64,000 bases of DNA, from positions 10,726,001-10,790,000 of the forward strand of contig JAKZAP010000005.1 of assembly GCA_023053575.1 (NCBI GenBank). The letters run 5' to 3'. The notes under the pieces were generated by a model. The model ran no database searches and was not told where the DNA came from. It saw only the letters and a list, made by a program, of their open reading frames with translations. Origin of the DNA: Branchinecta lynchi. Taxonomy: Eukaryota > Arthropoda > Branchiopoda > Anostraca > Branchinectidae. The position numbers and the translations under genes are program-made. Of this stretch, positions 41,656 to 53,720 are shown one piece after another; within the stretch, counting starts at the first letter, position 1; each line of letters starts with the position of its first letter.

Positions 41656-43985
41656 TATGCCTGCCTAGTTTCATCGTCCTTAGCACATCTAGAAGTACCC
41701 TAGCTTGCGATCACCAGAATTCCTGCGAACCCCATCCGACTAAAGAGCCCCGATATGATTTGGTTCTGTCAAGAATGTATTTATCGCTTATGCTTGTCCT
41801 CCCCACAAAATCCCATCACAATCCCTCTGCACTAGGTGTTTCACGAATATTCCGGTGTCCTCCTTCAACCCCCCCCCCCCTACCAGTACCAGATCTGGTC
41901 GGGGCTTGACATGGAACACCTGACACAACACCTCTTTCCACTTGCCAAGTTTCATTCAAATCCGATTGCCCATTCGACAGTTATGAATGCCACAAGATTC
42001 CGGGTTCCGCATCCCTCCACTCCCCCATAATGATGGATCATGCAAACGACTATTGTCAAGTCAGTTTGTTCAAGTCCTAGATAGGGGAGCTTGGGGTTGG
42101 ATCGGACACGGGGTTGGTCTGGACAGCTGAGAAATAAATCTTAAATGTTGTCACTAAAATCTGAAAAAAAAATACATAACACCTCCCATCTAATTAACTA
42201 ACTTTGTACCAAACTTTCATGGTAATTGCTTTTCTGGTTTTGACAAAAACTTGAAAAAACTGTTTTTCTTGACTTAAAAGTTTTTAGCTCACGGTAGGTT
42301 CAAAAGCTGTACTGCAACGATCAGTGGTAATAGAAAGGCGATTAAACGGTAAGATATAGCTTAGTGCGACGGTTTATAGCCTGCTTAGTATTTTCGAAAT
42401 ATATCACTTAATTTTCCGGTGGTAGGCCATTTTGTTATTTTAGTCAGGGTGGGGTTGGTTCGGACAGTCTTGGAGGGATTGGTTCGGACAGTCTTTGCCT
42501 ACTTCATACTAAATAAAACTCGAAACTGAGTTGGAAAAATACACAAGATAATATCAGAATCCTTATTGTGCTATTTTTTAATAGAATTAATTATCAAAAT
42601 CGAGAGGAATTAACGCTAAAAAAAGGTAGGTCACAACCGAAGAAACTTAGGTAGTAGAATTGTCTACAATACAATAAAGTAAAATAAAAAAATTTGTATT
42701 TAATAAATTGAATATTTACTAAATGTTCAAGGAGGAAAACAAACGCCAATGTGTCCTTGTGAAGGTCAATTTGAGAAAAGGTCATATCAATGTGTTTCTG
42801 ATGTGGGAAAGTATAAGAAAAAGGGAGGTTTGTTGAAAGAAAATCCACGAGAGGCTTGAATACATTCTTTCTGCGCAAGAGTGGGACTACAATCATCTGT
42901 CTGCAGAATCTTTACTGACATAAGTTTGAAATTACAGCCTCTGGAATTGCTAGAAAGTAAAAACGAAGGATTTTCATTTTAATGCAACCTCGGCTATTGA
43001 AATATGTGCTTTTTTTTATATACTTTGAGGTGCTATGTTATCAATTCCGTTTTTTAAAATGTTTAAATAATGTTGATTAAAAAATAGTATATTAAAAATA
43101 ATGTCCGAACCAACCCGGGGCCTGTCCGAATCAACCCCAGGGGTACAGGGTTGGTTCGGACAAACTGAACAACAGAAAAAATATTTACTAAAAAACATGA
43201 TGTATAAAATAAACTGAAAAAATTACCAGCTGTTCTCCCACACATTCTACGCATTTGACAACAAAAATGATGTAAATCCGCCAAAAAATGGTGGCCTAGC
43301 AAGAAAAAGAAAATTAGTGTCCGTGTCAACCCCTAGCTCCCCTATGCCACCCCAGTTCCATCATCCTAGTACATCAGGAAGTACAGAACTCATGGATAAT
43401 CAGAAACCCTCCCTCCCCCCCTTCCTGATGCTTGGATCGGGGCAGTGACTATTTCCAACTTAATCATTTGAAGTCCCTGCTATGCCTGCCAAGTTTCATC
43501 GTCCTAGCTTATTAATGTGGAAGTGCCGAATTAGCAAAACCCGGACCGACAGACCAACCGACAGATGGACAGAAATTGTGATTGTAACTAGGACTCCTGC
43601 TTGCTCTTCCCACCAAGTTTTATACTGATCCCTCCACTCTAAGTATTTCCCAAGATTTCCGGTTCCTCTCTCCAACTCCACCCAAAGTCACTGCGTTCGG
43701 TCCGGATTTTATGTGGATTACCTGAGACACAAGGTCTTTTAAAGTACCTAGTTTCATTAAGATCCGATCACCCCTTCAAGAGTTGTAAATACCTCAAGAT
43801 TCCGGATTCCCCTCACTCCACCACCACCCCCAATGTTCGGATCAGGGAAGTGACTATTTCCAACTTAACCATTTGGGGCTGAGTTTCATCGTCCTAGATT
43901 ATTTATGTGGAAGTGCCCAAACTAGCAAAACCCAGACCGACAGATGGAAGGAGGGACAGAAATTGAGATCACTGGCCCTAAAAAT
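41656..43985 (-). mobile_element. D-family fragment, inverted, split by a DNA element
   Basis: Inverted D modules at 41656-42081 (TGCCTAGTTTCATCGTCCT) and 43344-43985 (CCAAGTTTCATCGTCCTAG twice, near 43490 and 43880). The middle is occupied by the element at 42082-43343. Confidence 0.65.
42082..43343. mobile_element. TIR element with GGTTGGTTCGGACA subterminal repeats
   Basis: Ends AGGGGAGCTTGGGGTTGGAT and (reverse complement) AGGGGAGCTAGGGGTTGACA, with TA on both sides (consistent with TA duplication). Inside, GGTTGGTTCGGACA occurs at about 42454, 42478 and 43149, and inverted near 43110 and 43130. A 100-codon minus frame (42896-42594) lies inside but resembles no protein I know. 1.26 kb; superfamily not assigned. 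Confidence 0.75.
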
Positions 43986-44070
43986 AACAGTTTCTAAACT
44001 TTATTTACTCTGATACAGGCATCTTCTTTGCCCTCAACCTTTTTTTAGTTTAAATAGACGGGCGAGCCCT

Positions 44071-44548
44071 TTGGCAGGTAGCGCACCAGGATTCAGAGGG
44101 AATCATACAGTGAACATCACTGGAAACATTGAGGGAAATCTTCTTCGACACCTAGCAAATGCCTTTCAGGTAGTCCTGGCCAAATGCCAGTGTTGTGATA
44201 CTGATTTTTTAATTGCACACAAAATCTGCCAGAAAGGAAAAGTGGTTGGGTCGCGAAGAAATTCGATTGGATCCTTGAGCCATATGGACACAGAAATGCC
44301 TTTTCCGAGTTAGAGATCTAGGTAAATTACCAAAGTTAGTACGATGAGTCAATTTCTTTTTCTTGTTTTCAAGAAAAGGTACTGAATTTATACCAGTTCA
44401 GCATAATTGTAGTTGTTTTCCGAATTTGAAAGAAAGCTGTACAGATGTACATGTCAGAGAAAAAAGTACTGAATCTGGTACAATTGTACCACCCATCGCA
44501 ACACCTGCGCGACACTGCCAACAGCCATCAGCAGATGATCAGAACTGA
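44071..44548 (+). other. Possible gene fragment, unknown
   Basis: Two neighbouring open frames: 44071-44313 (80 codons, containing KCQCCDTDFLIAHKIC) and 44363-44548 (61 codons, containing NCSCFPNLKESC). The second follows a pyrimidine tract and ttttcaag, which could be a splice acceptor. Cys content and codon spacing look protein-like, but I recognise no family and there is no clear start. GGTACAATTGTACC (44476) is a perfect palindrome. Confidence 0.3.
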
Positions 44549-44590
44549 ATTATAACCATCAGCCCCTTTATTGTCTTTATGTTGTAGCAC

Positions 44591-44827
44591 AGTACAGTAG
44601 AGGCATGCTTGTGTGAAGAGCTGGTGAACAGTTACTTTACTGTAGTTTTGGGCTAAATGGTAGACTTAAGATCCAAAATACTTGCTCAGGTATTTTCAGA
44701 TACCCTTCTTAACTACTTTGGCTAACTGGTAGTTAGCTTCAGACACAGCAAGTGCATGAAAATGGCAAAGTCCGAAGTCAACAAACGTCAACAAACGTTC
44801 ACATAAATAGCATGCCTCTACTGTACT
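44591..44827. mobile_element. Tc1/mariner-like MITE
   Basis: A perfect 18-bp inverted repeat, AGTACAGTAGAGGCATGC at 44591 and its complement ending at 44827. Read as TA plus CAGTAGAGGCATGC, both ends fit a TA target duplication with CAGT-type termini. 237 bp, non-coding. Confidence 0.82.
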
Positions 44828-45460
44828 CCCTAACCATAGACAGGCATAAATACCTTTATCTTTTCCATATCTTGAACCTCCCCCCATGTTTATTGACTAG
44901 GCTGACTGGTCCAGATCTCAGTGTTTGGGGTTTGAAGCGTTTGACTTCAGATCTCAGTTCACTGGTTCAGACTTCAGACATCAGAGAGTTGAAACATGTC
45001 AGCGACAAGCTAACACGACAATAAGAAAAAGAAAGATCGTCGCATGTGCTTTTCAATGTAGAGCTCTACTAAACACGGAAGCCGCTAAAAGCGAGGCTTC
45101 ACCTTCTAGATTTTTCTTCCGGATTCTATGACAGCCGTTTCCGTCGACACAGATCTGGAAGGTGAAGCCAGGCAAAAATCGTCTGGAAGTCCGGGGTGTT
45201 GGACACCCCAGATTGTGGATGTCTGGAAGGTACCATAGAGGCAATCCATTCGAGAGACAACAAATATGCAAATGTGGGAAGGAAAGGAAAAGTGCTTGAC
45301 AGTTCTGACTGCGATGCAAAAGAAATTGGTAATGCGAAGGGGACATCTAGGAAATGTTAAAGAATAGCAAAATTTTATGTCATCATTATCATGAAAACGC
45401 TTCCAGGGTTGGCTTGACTATGCGGAAGCCCCGGACGTCTGGTAATCTGGAAGAACGAAC

Positions 45461-46090
45461 TTGTCGAAAGAACTCTTCAGTAAGGGTTGCTCCCTTTCAC
45501 TCAATTATATCCCCAGCCACATGGGGATACGAGAGAACGAAGTAGCTGACAAAGCGGCTAAAGAGGCGACATCAGCCCGACAACGACAACTCCCTGCGAG
45601 ACGTTCTACGCAAACGCTACCAGTGCACTCTAGCATCCAAGCCTCCCCATTCCGAGGAAAAACTGAAAGCAGACTCTACCATCGGTTACGATCAGGAGCA
45701 ACAAGGCTGAACTACTCAGCCTTCGCCTTCAAGATCCCCACGATCGACGACCATCCCTCGACCTCACCTCTCTGCAGATTCTGTAAAACAATGAACGAAA
45801 CACTGGACCATGTACTCTTTCAGTGTTCCCATCAACAAATACATCTGAACATCCATAGATCCCAAGCTGTCTCCCTCCCTGTTCAAGAATTTTCATCTCA
45901 ATCCTTCAACCGAATCTATACGGAGCACATCACTCTCCCCTTCAGCCGAAGCCTCAATCTTCAAGGCAATCATATCCTTTCTGAGGACAGCAGACCTATT
46001 TGAGTGTGTATAAGTAGGATAGGCGACATCGCCCAGACGTGAAAAGGCAGAGTGGACAACTCCGATCCGATACCACACTGTAAAAAAGAA
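45461..46090 (+). pseudogene. LINE RNase H and zinc-knuckle C-terminus
   Basis: An open frame encodes YIPSHMGIRENEVADKAAKE, the C-terminal RNase H block (HxGxxxNExADxxAK), then CRFCKTMNETLDHVLFQC, the CxxC...H...C motif ending R1/I/Jockey-type polyproteins. Stop at 46001-46003; the 3' UTR ends CACTGTAAAAAAGAAGAAGA. 5'-truncated. Confidence 0.8.
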
Positions 46091-46315
46091 GAAGAGGTGA
46101 AGCCTGGCTTTAACCAGGCAGTAACACAAGAGGGCGGAGAAGTCGCGAAAGAAAAACCTGGTATAATTCCTGTCTGAGAAAGGTCTGCAGTTAAAGTAGT
46201 TAGACGCCTATAAAAGGGTGGTTCTGGCGATCAGAAAAGCTCTGCGTTTGGGTTCCACCGTTCTGCAGCTCCCTTTCCGCCTTCCTGTTGCTTCGATTGG
46301 TTTAGTGCTTTCGCA

Positions 46316-46690
46316 CTAAATGGCTCCAGTTGGTCGGAGATTCTTGATCATTTCACTGTAGATGATTCTTTCTTGGGCTTTGGACAACGGAGTTGTTCTT
46401 ATGCTTTCGAAGCTGTGATGGATTCTGTTTCTCTCGCAGAAAAGGGTGATGTTGTCTCTTCCACTGGAGTTCTTCGGGCATTCAAACAGCAGGTGTTGGT
46501 GAGTTTCTTCTTGGGAGTTGCAGAGTCTGCAGCGGGTGGTGGTGGTGGAGTCCCCATTCAAACAGAGTCTTGTTCATTAGGGTAGCGGTCGATTTCAACC
46601 TGAAGTAAAGGGATATCGATTGTTTGTCCTTAAACGGTGCCTGGATTGTTCTTGTTGTTCGAACGGGTAGTCTCCTTCAAAGTATGTCTC
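46316..46690 (-). pseudogene. LINE C-terminal zinc-knuckle fragment
   Basis: Minus strand: upstream FRLKSTATLMNKTLFEWG then, after a frameshift near 46560, CRLCNSQEETHQHLLFECPK and KAQERIIYSEMIKNLRP before a stop. Same CxxC...H...C type as 45461-46090 but a different family. Confidence 0.7.
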
Positions 46691-47349
46691 TAATGGTAAT
46701 TAGCTGCAATGGGCCTTGCGCGTTTCCATCGATGGTGTTCCCTGCTTCGCTAGCTAGCTTCTAGCTTCTAGCTTCGCAAACTAGCTTCGCTTTCCAGAAA
46801 GTGAATCCACAGCCCACAGGTGAGTGGCAAGTCAGCGCGGGATGCTGTAAAGGCGTAATGACTTTTCCTTTGTTCTCATGCTCGGCGAATTTTCGGTTTG
46901 CTTTTTGGAAAGGGAAACCGTGAGATCGCCAGAGTTGCCCTTAAAGCTAGGCTTCACCTTCCAGATTAACTTGATATCTGGTTCTCCTGCGTTCTTCCGC
47001 ATAGTCAAGCCAATTGGAGACGGTGAAAATAATGATATCTAATTTCACTAATATCAAAAAATTTCGTAGATATTCCGTTCACTCATCTCTTGCTTTTCAC
47101 TGACAGCTTTCAGTCACTCTCCCTTTCCCATGCTTGCCTCATCGATTTGTAATGTTGCATACTTATGTCGTTTCCGAAACGTGTTGCCTCTATGATACCC
47201 TTCCGGATCCCAGAATCTGGGTTGTTCGACCAGTAGAACGCCTCAGACTTCCATAGATTCTGCCTTCACCTTCCGGATCTACCTCGGCGAAAACAGACGT
47301 GTGAAATCCGGAAGAAAAAATCTAGAAGGTGAAACCTGAGGCGTAGGAA

Positions 47350-47676
47350 TCAAGAGGAACGGCGAGAATAGATGGATGGACTTAGGGAGTCACTTCACGC
47401 GGACTCCGCGTGCGGAAAACAACGAGAACACGGGGAATGATTCGAAAATGAATTTTGCTCAAAAAAACAATGTGCAGTTGACCCAATTAGTCTAGATCAG
47501 TTTTTTCTTGGTTTTGTTTATTCTGATTGTTTTTCATTAATTTTACATTGCACTAACACCAGCAAAAATTGATTCCCCTCAGAATCTGAAAGGGAGTCCT
47601 TTTTGATGATGGTGATGATAATCGGAGCGTTCAGCGTTCGTGGGAAAATACGGGGAGCGAGTCCCTGAGACTTATA
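47350..47676. mobile_element. MITE copy (right part lost), sister of 49547-49970
   Basis: Shares GAACGGCGAGAATAGA, GGGAGTCACT, GCAGTTGAC, TTGATGATGGTGATGATAAT and GAGTCCCTG in order with 49547-49970. Its right side breaks off at 47672, directly against a family A LINE fragment. Confidence 0.75.
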
Positions 47677-48175
47677 GTACGAGAAACTGTAATTGGCCGA
47701 TAGCTTTTGCAAAGGTCCGTGTCTTTCCCTCGCTTAATCACCGATGTTATAGTACCCAAGAGGACACTATTCGGAACCAAACTCGGGCATAAACAAATTT
47801 GAAATAGTAGCTGAAGGTGTTGTGTTAAAGCTGGACACTCAATTTTGAAAAAATCGGCACTAAGGCCATCAGAATCTGTAGAACCAGTTCTTCTTAATTT
47901 TCGGAAAGTAATTTCGATGGAAGAACAAGTAACGGGATGAACAGAAGGTTGAGATATTTTCCTTGGTAGGTATTTAAGAAGTAAATTTTCAAAGTGCTGC
48001 TGAATCTGTTTTTTGCAACCACTGAATAGACCACTGTAGTGGCTGGTCCAGTCAGCCATAGTTAGCGCGGAAGGAGGTTTAGCTGAACTTTTATTTGTAC
48101 GAAGTACCTTTTGCCACGCTTTTTTGCCAGTGGGAGCATCTAAGACTTTCAAACTAGCATTTAAGGGCACGTGTT
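47677..48175 (-). pseudogene. Family A LINE fragment, region before RT palm
   Basis: Minus strand: LNASLKVLDAPTGKKAWQKV, TGSTDSDGLSADFFKIE and LLGTITSVIKRGKDTDLCKS, ending at YRPITVSRTI. This is the stretch missing from the other two A copies; the overlap with 33297-33455 is clear. Both ends are truncated. Confidence 0.8.
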
Positions 48176-48479
48176 CTATTGTTCAGTTACGGTGGCGATA
48201 TCTTGTCTTGACGGACTATCATATGAAACGAGGGAGTTGGGGGAGGATTTGGGATAATCCATACGTAAGCAATATTGATAGCGCGAACCTTATCCGATTT
48301 ATACGCTACCTACCCTTGCAAGTGCCATATGAGCTTACAGCTCTTATTGTATCTAAACTAACACAATAAATAAAAATAAACAGAGAACGGCGGTATTTCT
48401 AAGGGAGCTATTCGTCAGCATTCTCGCATTTACAGTGTTTAGACTGCAGTACAAACTCGGACTCGTCATGGCTGCGTCA

Positions 48480-49350
48480 TGGTCATTCCGAAAAATCAGA
48501 AGTTAGGCAAAGCCACCGTCGAAGCCACAGTCTCTTTACCCCTACATCGAACCTTTAATCAAGTTTAGATAGAACTTTTACTTTCCACAAATCTTCCAGT
48601 TTTAGCCGGATTCCGGTCGAACTGTATTTGAGAAAAAATAATTTGCACTTCGTTCTCCTTGTTTGTAAGTCTATTTTTTTTTTATCCAAAAACGTAGGCT
48701 AAGTGAAGGGATACCTATGATTTCCATGGTAAGTCTAGAACTAGTTGAGATATTTTGCTCAAACTTGGTATAGGCATTCTATAGACCAAAGCACAGGTCA
48801 CGGGCTTGTAGCCCTATATTTAGAGGCGGGGGAGGGGGTTTAGATTAAGAGGCGACAAAAAGTATTTTTTAAAAAGCAAATAAAATGATCGATATAGGGG
48901 CAAGGAGACCCACTGGATCCATATCAGAAATTGATTTTCCCGTCCGACAAATAGTTCGCTCGGAATCCGGCCCAAACCGGGAAATGGGGAAAAGTAAAAT
49001 TTTCATCTGAAGTTCATTAGAGGTTCGATATCGAAGTAAAGAGACATGCTCATTCCATATTTGTAGATCATTCTCTCGTCCGACAAATAATTCGCCCGGA
49101 AACCGGAAAAACAGGAAAACTGTTAAAAGTCAAAGTTTCGTCTCTATAAGAGGTTCGATAATGGCTAAAGAGACATGTTGAATCCATATCCCAGAGTCCG
49201 GTCGAAACCGGAAAAGTAGCAACAGTAAAAGTTTTATCTGGAGTTGATTATAGGTTTGATATGAGTAAGGCAAGGAGATCCTCAGTAAGGAGTCCATTTT
49301 TTTACTTTATTTTTTTTGCCGGGCAAAGAGATCACCTGGGTTTTGGCCCA
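48480..49350 (+). mobile_element. C-family fragments in both orientations
   Basis: 48535-48640 is one reverse C module (TTCCAGTTTTAGCCGGATTC). 48680-49350 is forward: a head-like AAAACGTAGGCTAAGTGAAG, then modules with CGTCCGACAAATA, CCGGAAA and AGGTTCGATA. An inverted pair meets near 48665. Confidence 0.6.
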
Positions 49351-49546
49351 AATTGAAACTTAGATAAGAAGTATTGTTTTTCTCCGATGGTCGATATCGG
49401 AGTAGAAATACTTGCTGAGCTCACATAGGAAGTTTATTTTCTCGCTTGTCAAGCAATTCGTCCGGAATTCGGCAAACGTTTGGTTGAATTGGAGTTTACT
49501 TCTCTTGTTTATTAGAGGTTTGGTGTAAGGCATGTAAAGGCATCTT

Positions 49547-49970
49547 CTCGCCGTTCCCCGAGGACTCCTCGGGGAATTGAAGGGAACGGCGAGAATAGAG
49601 GGAGTCACTCCATGCGGACTCCACGTACAGACACAGCGAGAACACAGGGAATGCTTCTAAAATGGAGTTTGTTCGAACAGAAAATATGCAGTTGACGAAT
49701 TAGTCTGGATCCACATTGTTTTTGTTTATATTTATGGTTTTGTTTATTCTGATTATTTTTAATTAATTTTACATTGCACATTGCACCACACATTGCACCT
49801 GCAAAAATTAAGTCCCCTCCGAATCTGAAACGGAGTCCTTTTTGATGATGGTGATGATAATCGGAGCATTCCCTGTCCGCGGGGAGTCACCAGAGTAAGG
49901 GGAGTGAGTCCCTGGGACAAACAAAAACGCGGGGACTCCTCAAGTGGAGTCCTTAGGGAACGGGGAGAAT
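49547..49970. mobile_element. TIR element, TTCTCGCCGTTCCC ends
   Basis: The left end TTCTCGCCGTTCCCCGAGGA and right end (reverse complement) ATTCTCCCCGTTCCCTAAGG share ~24 bp. A second, inner inverted copy (GGGAACGGCGAGAA, 49585) makes the left end a hairpin. About 424 bp, non-coding. Confidence 0.75.
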
Positions 49971-50370
49971 ATGTAATTTGATCTCCTGACCCGCAGTTCA
50001 CGCTTGAGAAGGTTGTGTTGATTTCTCGACTCTGTCATGTTACAAAATATTGGAAAGTGCAGAAAGTACAACTGAAAACGTAAGAGAATGACCCCCACCT
50101 GCTGCAAACTTCCACAGACGCTACTTGCTGCCACCTATTAGGGTCATCTGGGGTCAAACAACGTTTGGTCTCCTCCATTAAATACACTAGATGCCCACAG
50201 GAACGAACACGGTGTTTTGACATTCGATATTTCGTTCTACTTTGAGAAGAAATCGAAGAAAAGACTAACATTTTCAGAAAATTGGTAGTGAAGTCGGTAC
50301 TGTACAGTTCCGATTCAAATCCATCATAATCCTCACATTACTTGCTCTGATATCCTACTTCAGCCCAGAA

Positions 50371-50584
50371 ATGGCAGCCAATAGAGAGCGTACTTACATC
50401 ATGATCAAGCCCGATGGTGTTCAGAGGGGCCTTGTCGGTGAGATCATCAAGCGCTTCGAACAGAAGGGCTTCAGGCTTGTTGCCCTGAAGTTCGTTCAGC
50501 CAACCCAGGAGCTTCTTGAAAAACATTATGCTGACCTCTCAGCTCGTCCATTCTTCGCTGGATTGGTCAAATACATGCATTCTG
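50371..50584 (+). CDS. awd: NDPK exon 1 (start)
   Basis: ATG at 50371 is preceded by CCAGAA. It encodes [20 protein letters not shown], then [20 protein letters not shown] and KYMHSG's first Gly base. The donor G/gttagt starts at 50585. No other in-frame ATG fits; the start matches MAA-type starts of arthropod orthologues. Confidence 0.96.
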
Positions 50585-50816
50585 GTTAGTCAATTACGAA
50601 GCTTCTTTGATTGTTTCACTCAATATCAATGGTAGAAATTTAGAAATGCTTTTGGTCTGCTTTTGGTGCCCTGTGTTGTGTCTGGCTATTAGTACCAGTG
50701 GCAGAGCTCGGTTTTGTTTTGTTGTCTGTTTTTGTCTCACGGGTGATGTCATGAAGAACTTTCCTCTAGAGCATATTCTAGTTATGAACCAGGTTACTGT
50801 CTGAGGCATGATTCTT

Positions 50817-50985
50817 CTGAAAATTGCAGCATAAATGGCATTTTTCTTGCAAATAATGCAAATATTTTTCAGTTTGCAAAATATTTTGAAATTTTTTGAG
50901 AGGCCTTCGAATATTTCAGTTTTGCAAACATTCTTTTCAGTTTTGTCAGTTGCAAAATTCGCTTTTTACATCTGTAGGTCCCAGG
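50817..50985 (+). repeat. E repeat, copy 1
   Basis: GAAAATTGCAGCATAAATGG to AAAATTCGCTTTTTACATCT, AT-rich, with TTTTGAGAGGCCTTCGAATA in the middle. Copy 2 at 52676-52858 has the same three landmarks. An inverted short relative is near 51608-51670. Confidence 0.7.
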
Positions 50986-51045
50986 CAATCAACCACAAAC
51001 CCCTGATTATTGAATAGCCTACCCTATGCCCCTGCTATGCCCTGC

Positions 51046-51306
51046 CTATGCCAAACGCTGTATATGTTCTAATATTTGGCATACCCTGTGCCTAACGCTG
51101 GATACACTATGCCAGGTGCTGGATATTGTAACCAAGTAAAATATTGGTGATTTGAGTGAAGCTAAAAAAAACAACCAATCAGAACACTTTTATATTAAGG
51201 CAGGTCAGGGTTAGGTTATCAACAGATATCCAGCATTTTGCATAGGGTATGCAGTGTTAGGCATAGGCAATGCCAAATGCTAGATATACCAGGCGTTTGG
51301 CATGGA
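51046..51306. mobile_element. Inverted-repeat element, CATGCCAAACGC ends
   Basis: CTATGCCAAACGCTGTATAT at 51046 faces, in reverse complement from 51306, CCATGCCAAACGCCTGGTAT. A second pair, GTGCCTAACGCTGGATA and its complement near 51250, lies inside. ~260 bp, non-coding. Confidence 0.6.
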
Positions 51307-52675
51307 CTGGTCCCAGGAAAATCAATCCATAGGCTAGATGGACTGTATTGTACTCAGTTTGGAATACTTGCTTAACTTTGTCTGCCTGCAGTAAGATAGG
51401 AGAATCTTGGTGTATGGTATGCTGTAGTTTTTTTTTAAGAGTAAACCCCACTATTGAATTTTCACCGAAAGTCAAGATGTATGAAAGTTTTATGGCACTT
51501 TCAGCCTCTGGCTCAATCACGATCGGCATATGGCACATATACGGATCGCAATTCTATCTGTCGGTCTGTTTACTTTGTCACACTTTTTAGGACATATCTT
51601 GATGTCTATAGATGTAAAATTTCAATACCTCCATTTTATTTTGCAAAAATTGCGAATTTTCGCTGAAAATTGGAAAAATTGTGAAGCTGAAAAATAAGAT
51701 GCTGAGCTCGAGTATTGTGTCTGTAAAAATTTTTATCTATGTCAGGCCACAACCGTGGAACTCAGTCAAGGTTATGTATAACTTTATCAGAAGTATCTCT
51801 CTGCAAGTGAGCATATCAACTCTATGACAGTGGTTTGCTCACTAAGAATCAGATCACTTCCTCTGTTCAGAACATTCTGAACATTGGCAGCTAGATGAAT
51901 TATTTTTTTTGCGGAATTCCTTTCTGCTTTCAGGATCTGTTTGGCTGCCACTTCTTCAGTTTTCAGTCAACAAGGGATTTTTTTTACGTATATTTTCCGT
52001 TGAAGACATTGTCAAATACGCAAACGAAGGAGTTTTGAGTCCCGGTGTCCCTCCCCCTTAAGACTAATGAATAGACCTAGTAAGAAGTCCTTATTTGAGG
52101 CTGGTCCCATTGTTTCCCTTGTGAGAAGTTCATGACTTTTCACTTGTTTATTGATTATTGTGGTAGGTTTTCACAATAAATAAAAATAACTGACATAAAA
52201 CAAGTTTAAATGAATGACATGTATATCCTTGACGGACCTGCCGCACCAGCAACATGCATTTTTTCAAGAGAGAAACCCCTCTTAATATGCCAAACATCCT
52301 TTCTGCTAAGCTTAATCTACAGATAGTTAAAGGTAGGTTATTGCTGATCTTTGTCAAGTTTAGTCAGTACAAGAATTGAAGAATTTCCGTCTCCCGGATA
52401 CTAAACCGTGGCCCCTCCTCTGCCGATCAAGTTTTTTCTAACCTTGTAGTCAAATAAAATATAAGCACCAGTTACTAATAATAAACTCTTTCTTTTCCTA
52501 TCCTACGTATCGTTTGTAGCCTATCAAAATCACACTCTATTTGCCTTCAAATGCAGTGCAACCCTTGACTACCTGACTCATCCCCAGTTATCCGTCAAAG
52601 CTACAAAGAATCACCTTCCTATGAACCTGTTGGACATGATTCCGTGACACGTTTGGACATGATTACGTAGTGGTG

Positions 52676-52858
52676 GAGTGAAAATTGCAGCAAAAATTGC
52701 GAAGATTCGCCATATTTTTCTATTTTTCCGTATTTTTCAATTTTACGAAATATTTAAATTTTTCGGAATATTCACAATTTTCGAGAGGCCTCCGAATATT
52801 TAAATTTTGTGAGTATTCGATTGAATTTTTCTGAAAAATTCGCTTTTTACATCTATAC
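52676..52858 (+). repeat. E repeat, copy 2
   Basis: GAAAATTGCAGCAAAAATTG to AAAATTCGCTTTTTACATCT with GAGAGGCCTCCGAATATTTA inside; co-linear with 50817-50985. It abuts a D block. Confidence 0.7.
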
Positions 52859-53508
52859 TGATGTCCCATTTGAAGTCTAGACCAGATTCAGTAGCTATTG
52901 GGGGCTTGGGGGGGAGACCGTAAATCTCAAGAAATGGTTAGAATACATAGGAGTGAAACTTGCGGGGAAGAACAAGCATCTGCCCCAGATAAATTGCTTA
53001 CACAATTGGACTGGATCCGGACCCTTGGGGGGTGGATGGGAGATTCCCTGAATTCCGGTAATAGTCAGTTTTGGGGATTTCTGTGACGAAACTTGGGAGG
53101 CATATCAGGGACCCGACCAAACTAACTTGGAAACAATCAGTTTGGGTGGTGGTGGAGGGCAGAGGAATCTGGAAAATTGAGTAGTGTGTAACTTTCGAAC
53201 GGGTGATCGTATTGGAATGAAACTTGATAAGTAAATCAAGGACATATCTTTGATGTCCTGTTTGAAGTCTGGACCGGATTGTTAGCTATGGGGGAGTTGG
53301 GGTGGTGGTGGACCGGAAATCATGAGAAATGGTTAGAATTGAGGGATTGTACTGAAACTTGCTGGGAAGAAAAAGCATCTGCTCCAGATAATCGTTTACA
53401 CAATTGGACTGATCCAGACCCTTGGTGGGGGGTGGAGGGAGTTTCCCTGAATTCCGGTGATGTCAGTTTTGGTGATTTTTGCAGCGAAATTTTTTTTTTT
53501 TTTACTTT

Positions 53509-53720
53509 TCAATCAATCAATTTTATTTCAGCCCTGATAGTACTAGGTAACACGGGCGGGAATTGGAAAAATAAACACTCAATAACAATACAAATAAAAC
53601 ACAAACTAACAAATAATAAATACGAAACGAACATTAATCATGAACAGTTGAAATGTTTAGTGAAGTACAGAACGAATGAATTTAGGTATCTTTCTGAAAA
53701 TTTCGTAGGTGCTGGAGCTC
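53509..53720 (-). mobile_element. LINE 3' UTR with (ATTG)n tail, inverted
   Basis: CAATCAATCAATTTTATTTC opens it (the inverted tail), followed by GGCTGAAATAAAA-type sequence on the minus strand. No coding part. It interrupts D. An adjoining T run precedes it. Confidence 0.65.

Larger units (their letters stand above)
45086..47340. mobile_element. Composite TIR element with GGTGAAGCC subterminal repeats
   Basis: The left end AGGCTTCACCTTCTAGATTT (about 45094) and right end (reverse complement from ~47335) AGGTTTCACCTTCTAGATTT stay matched through CTTCCGGATT, ~33 bp. TCTGGAAGGTGAAGCC or its complement recurs at about 45157, 46097, 46958 and 47268. Two unrelated LINE fragments lie inside. No transposase remains. 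Confidence 0.6.

Noticed and set aside
42594..42896. Transposase call for the 100-codon frame in the 42082-43343 element
   Set aside because: No catalytic motif or recognisable domain is visible.
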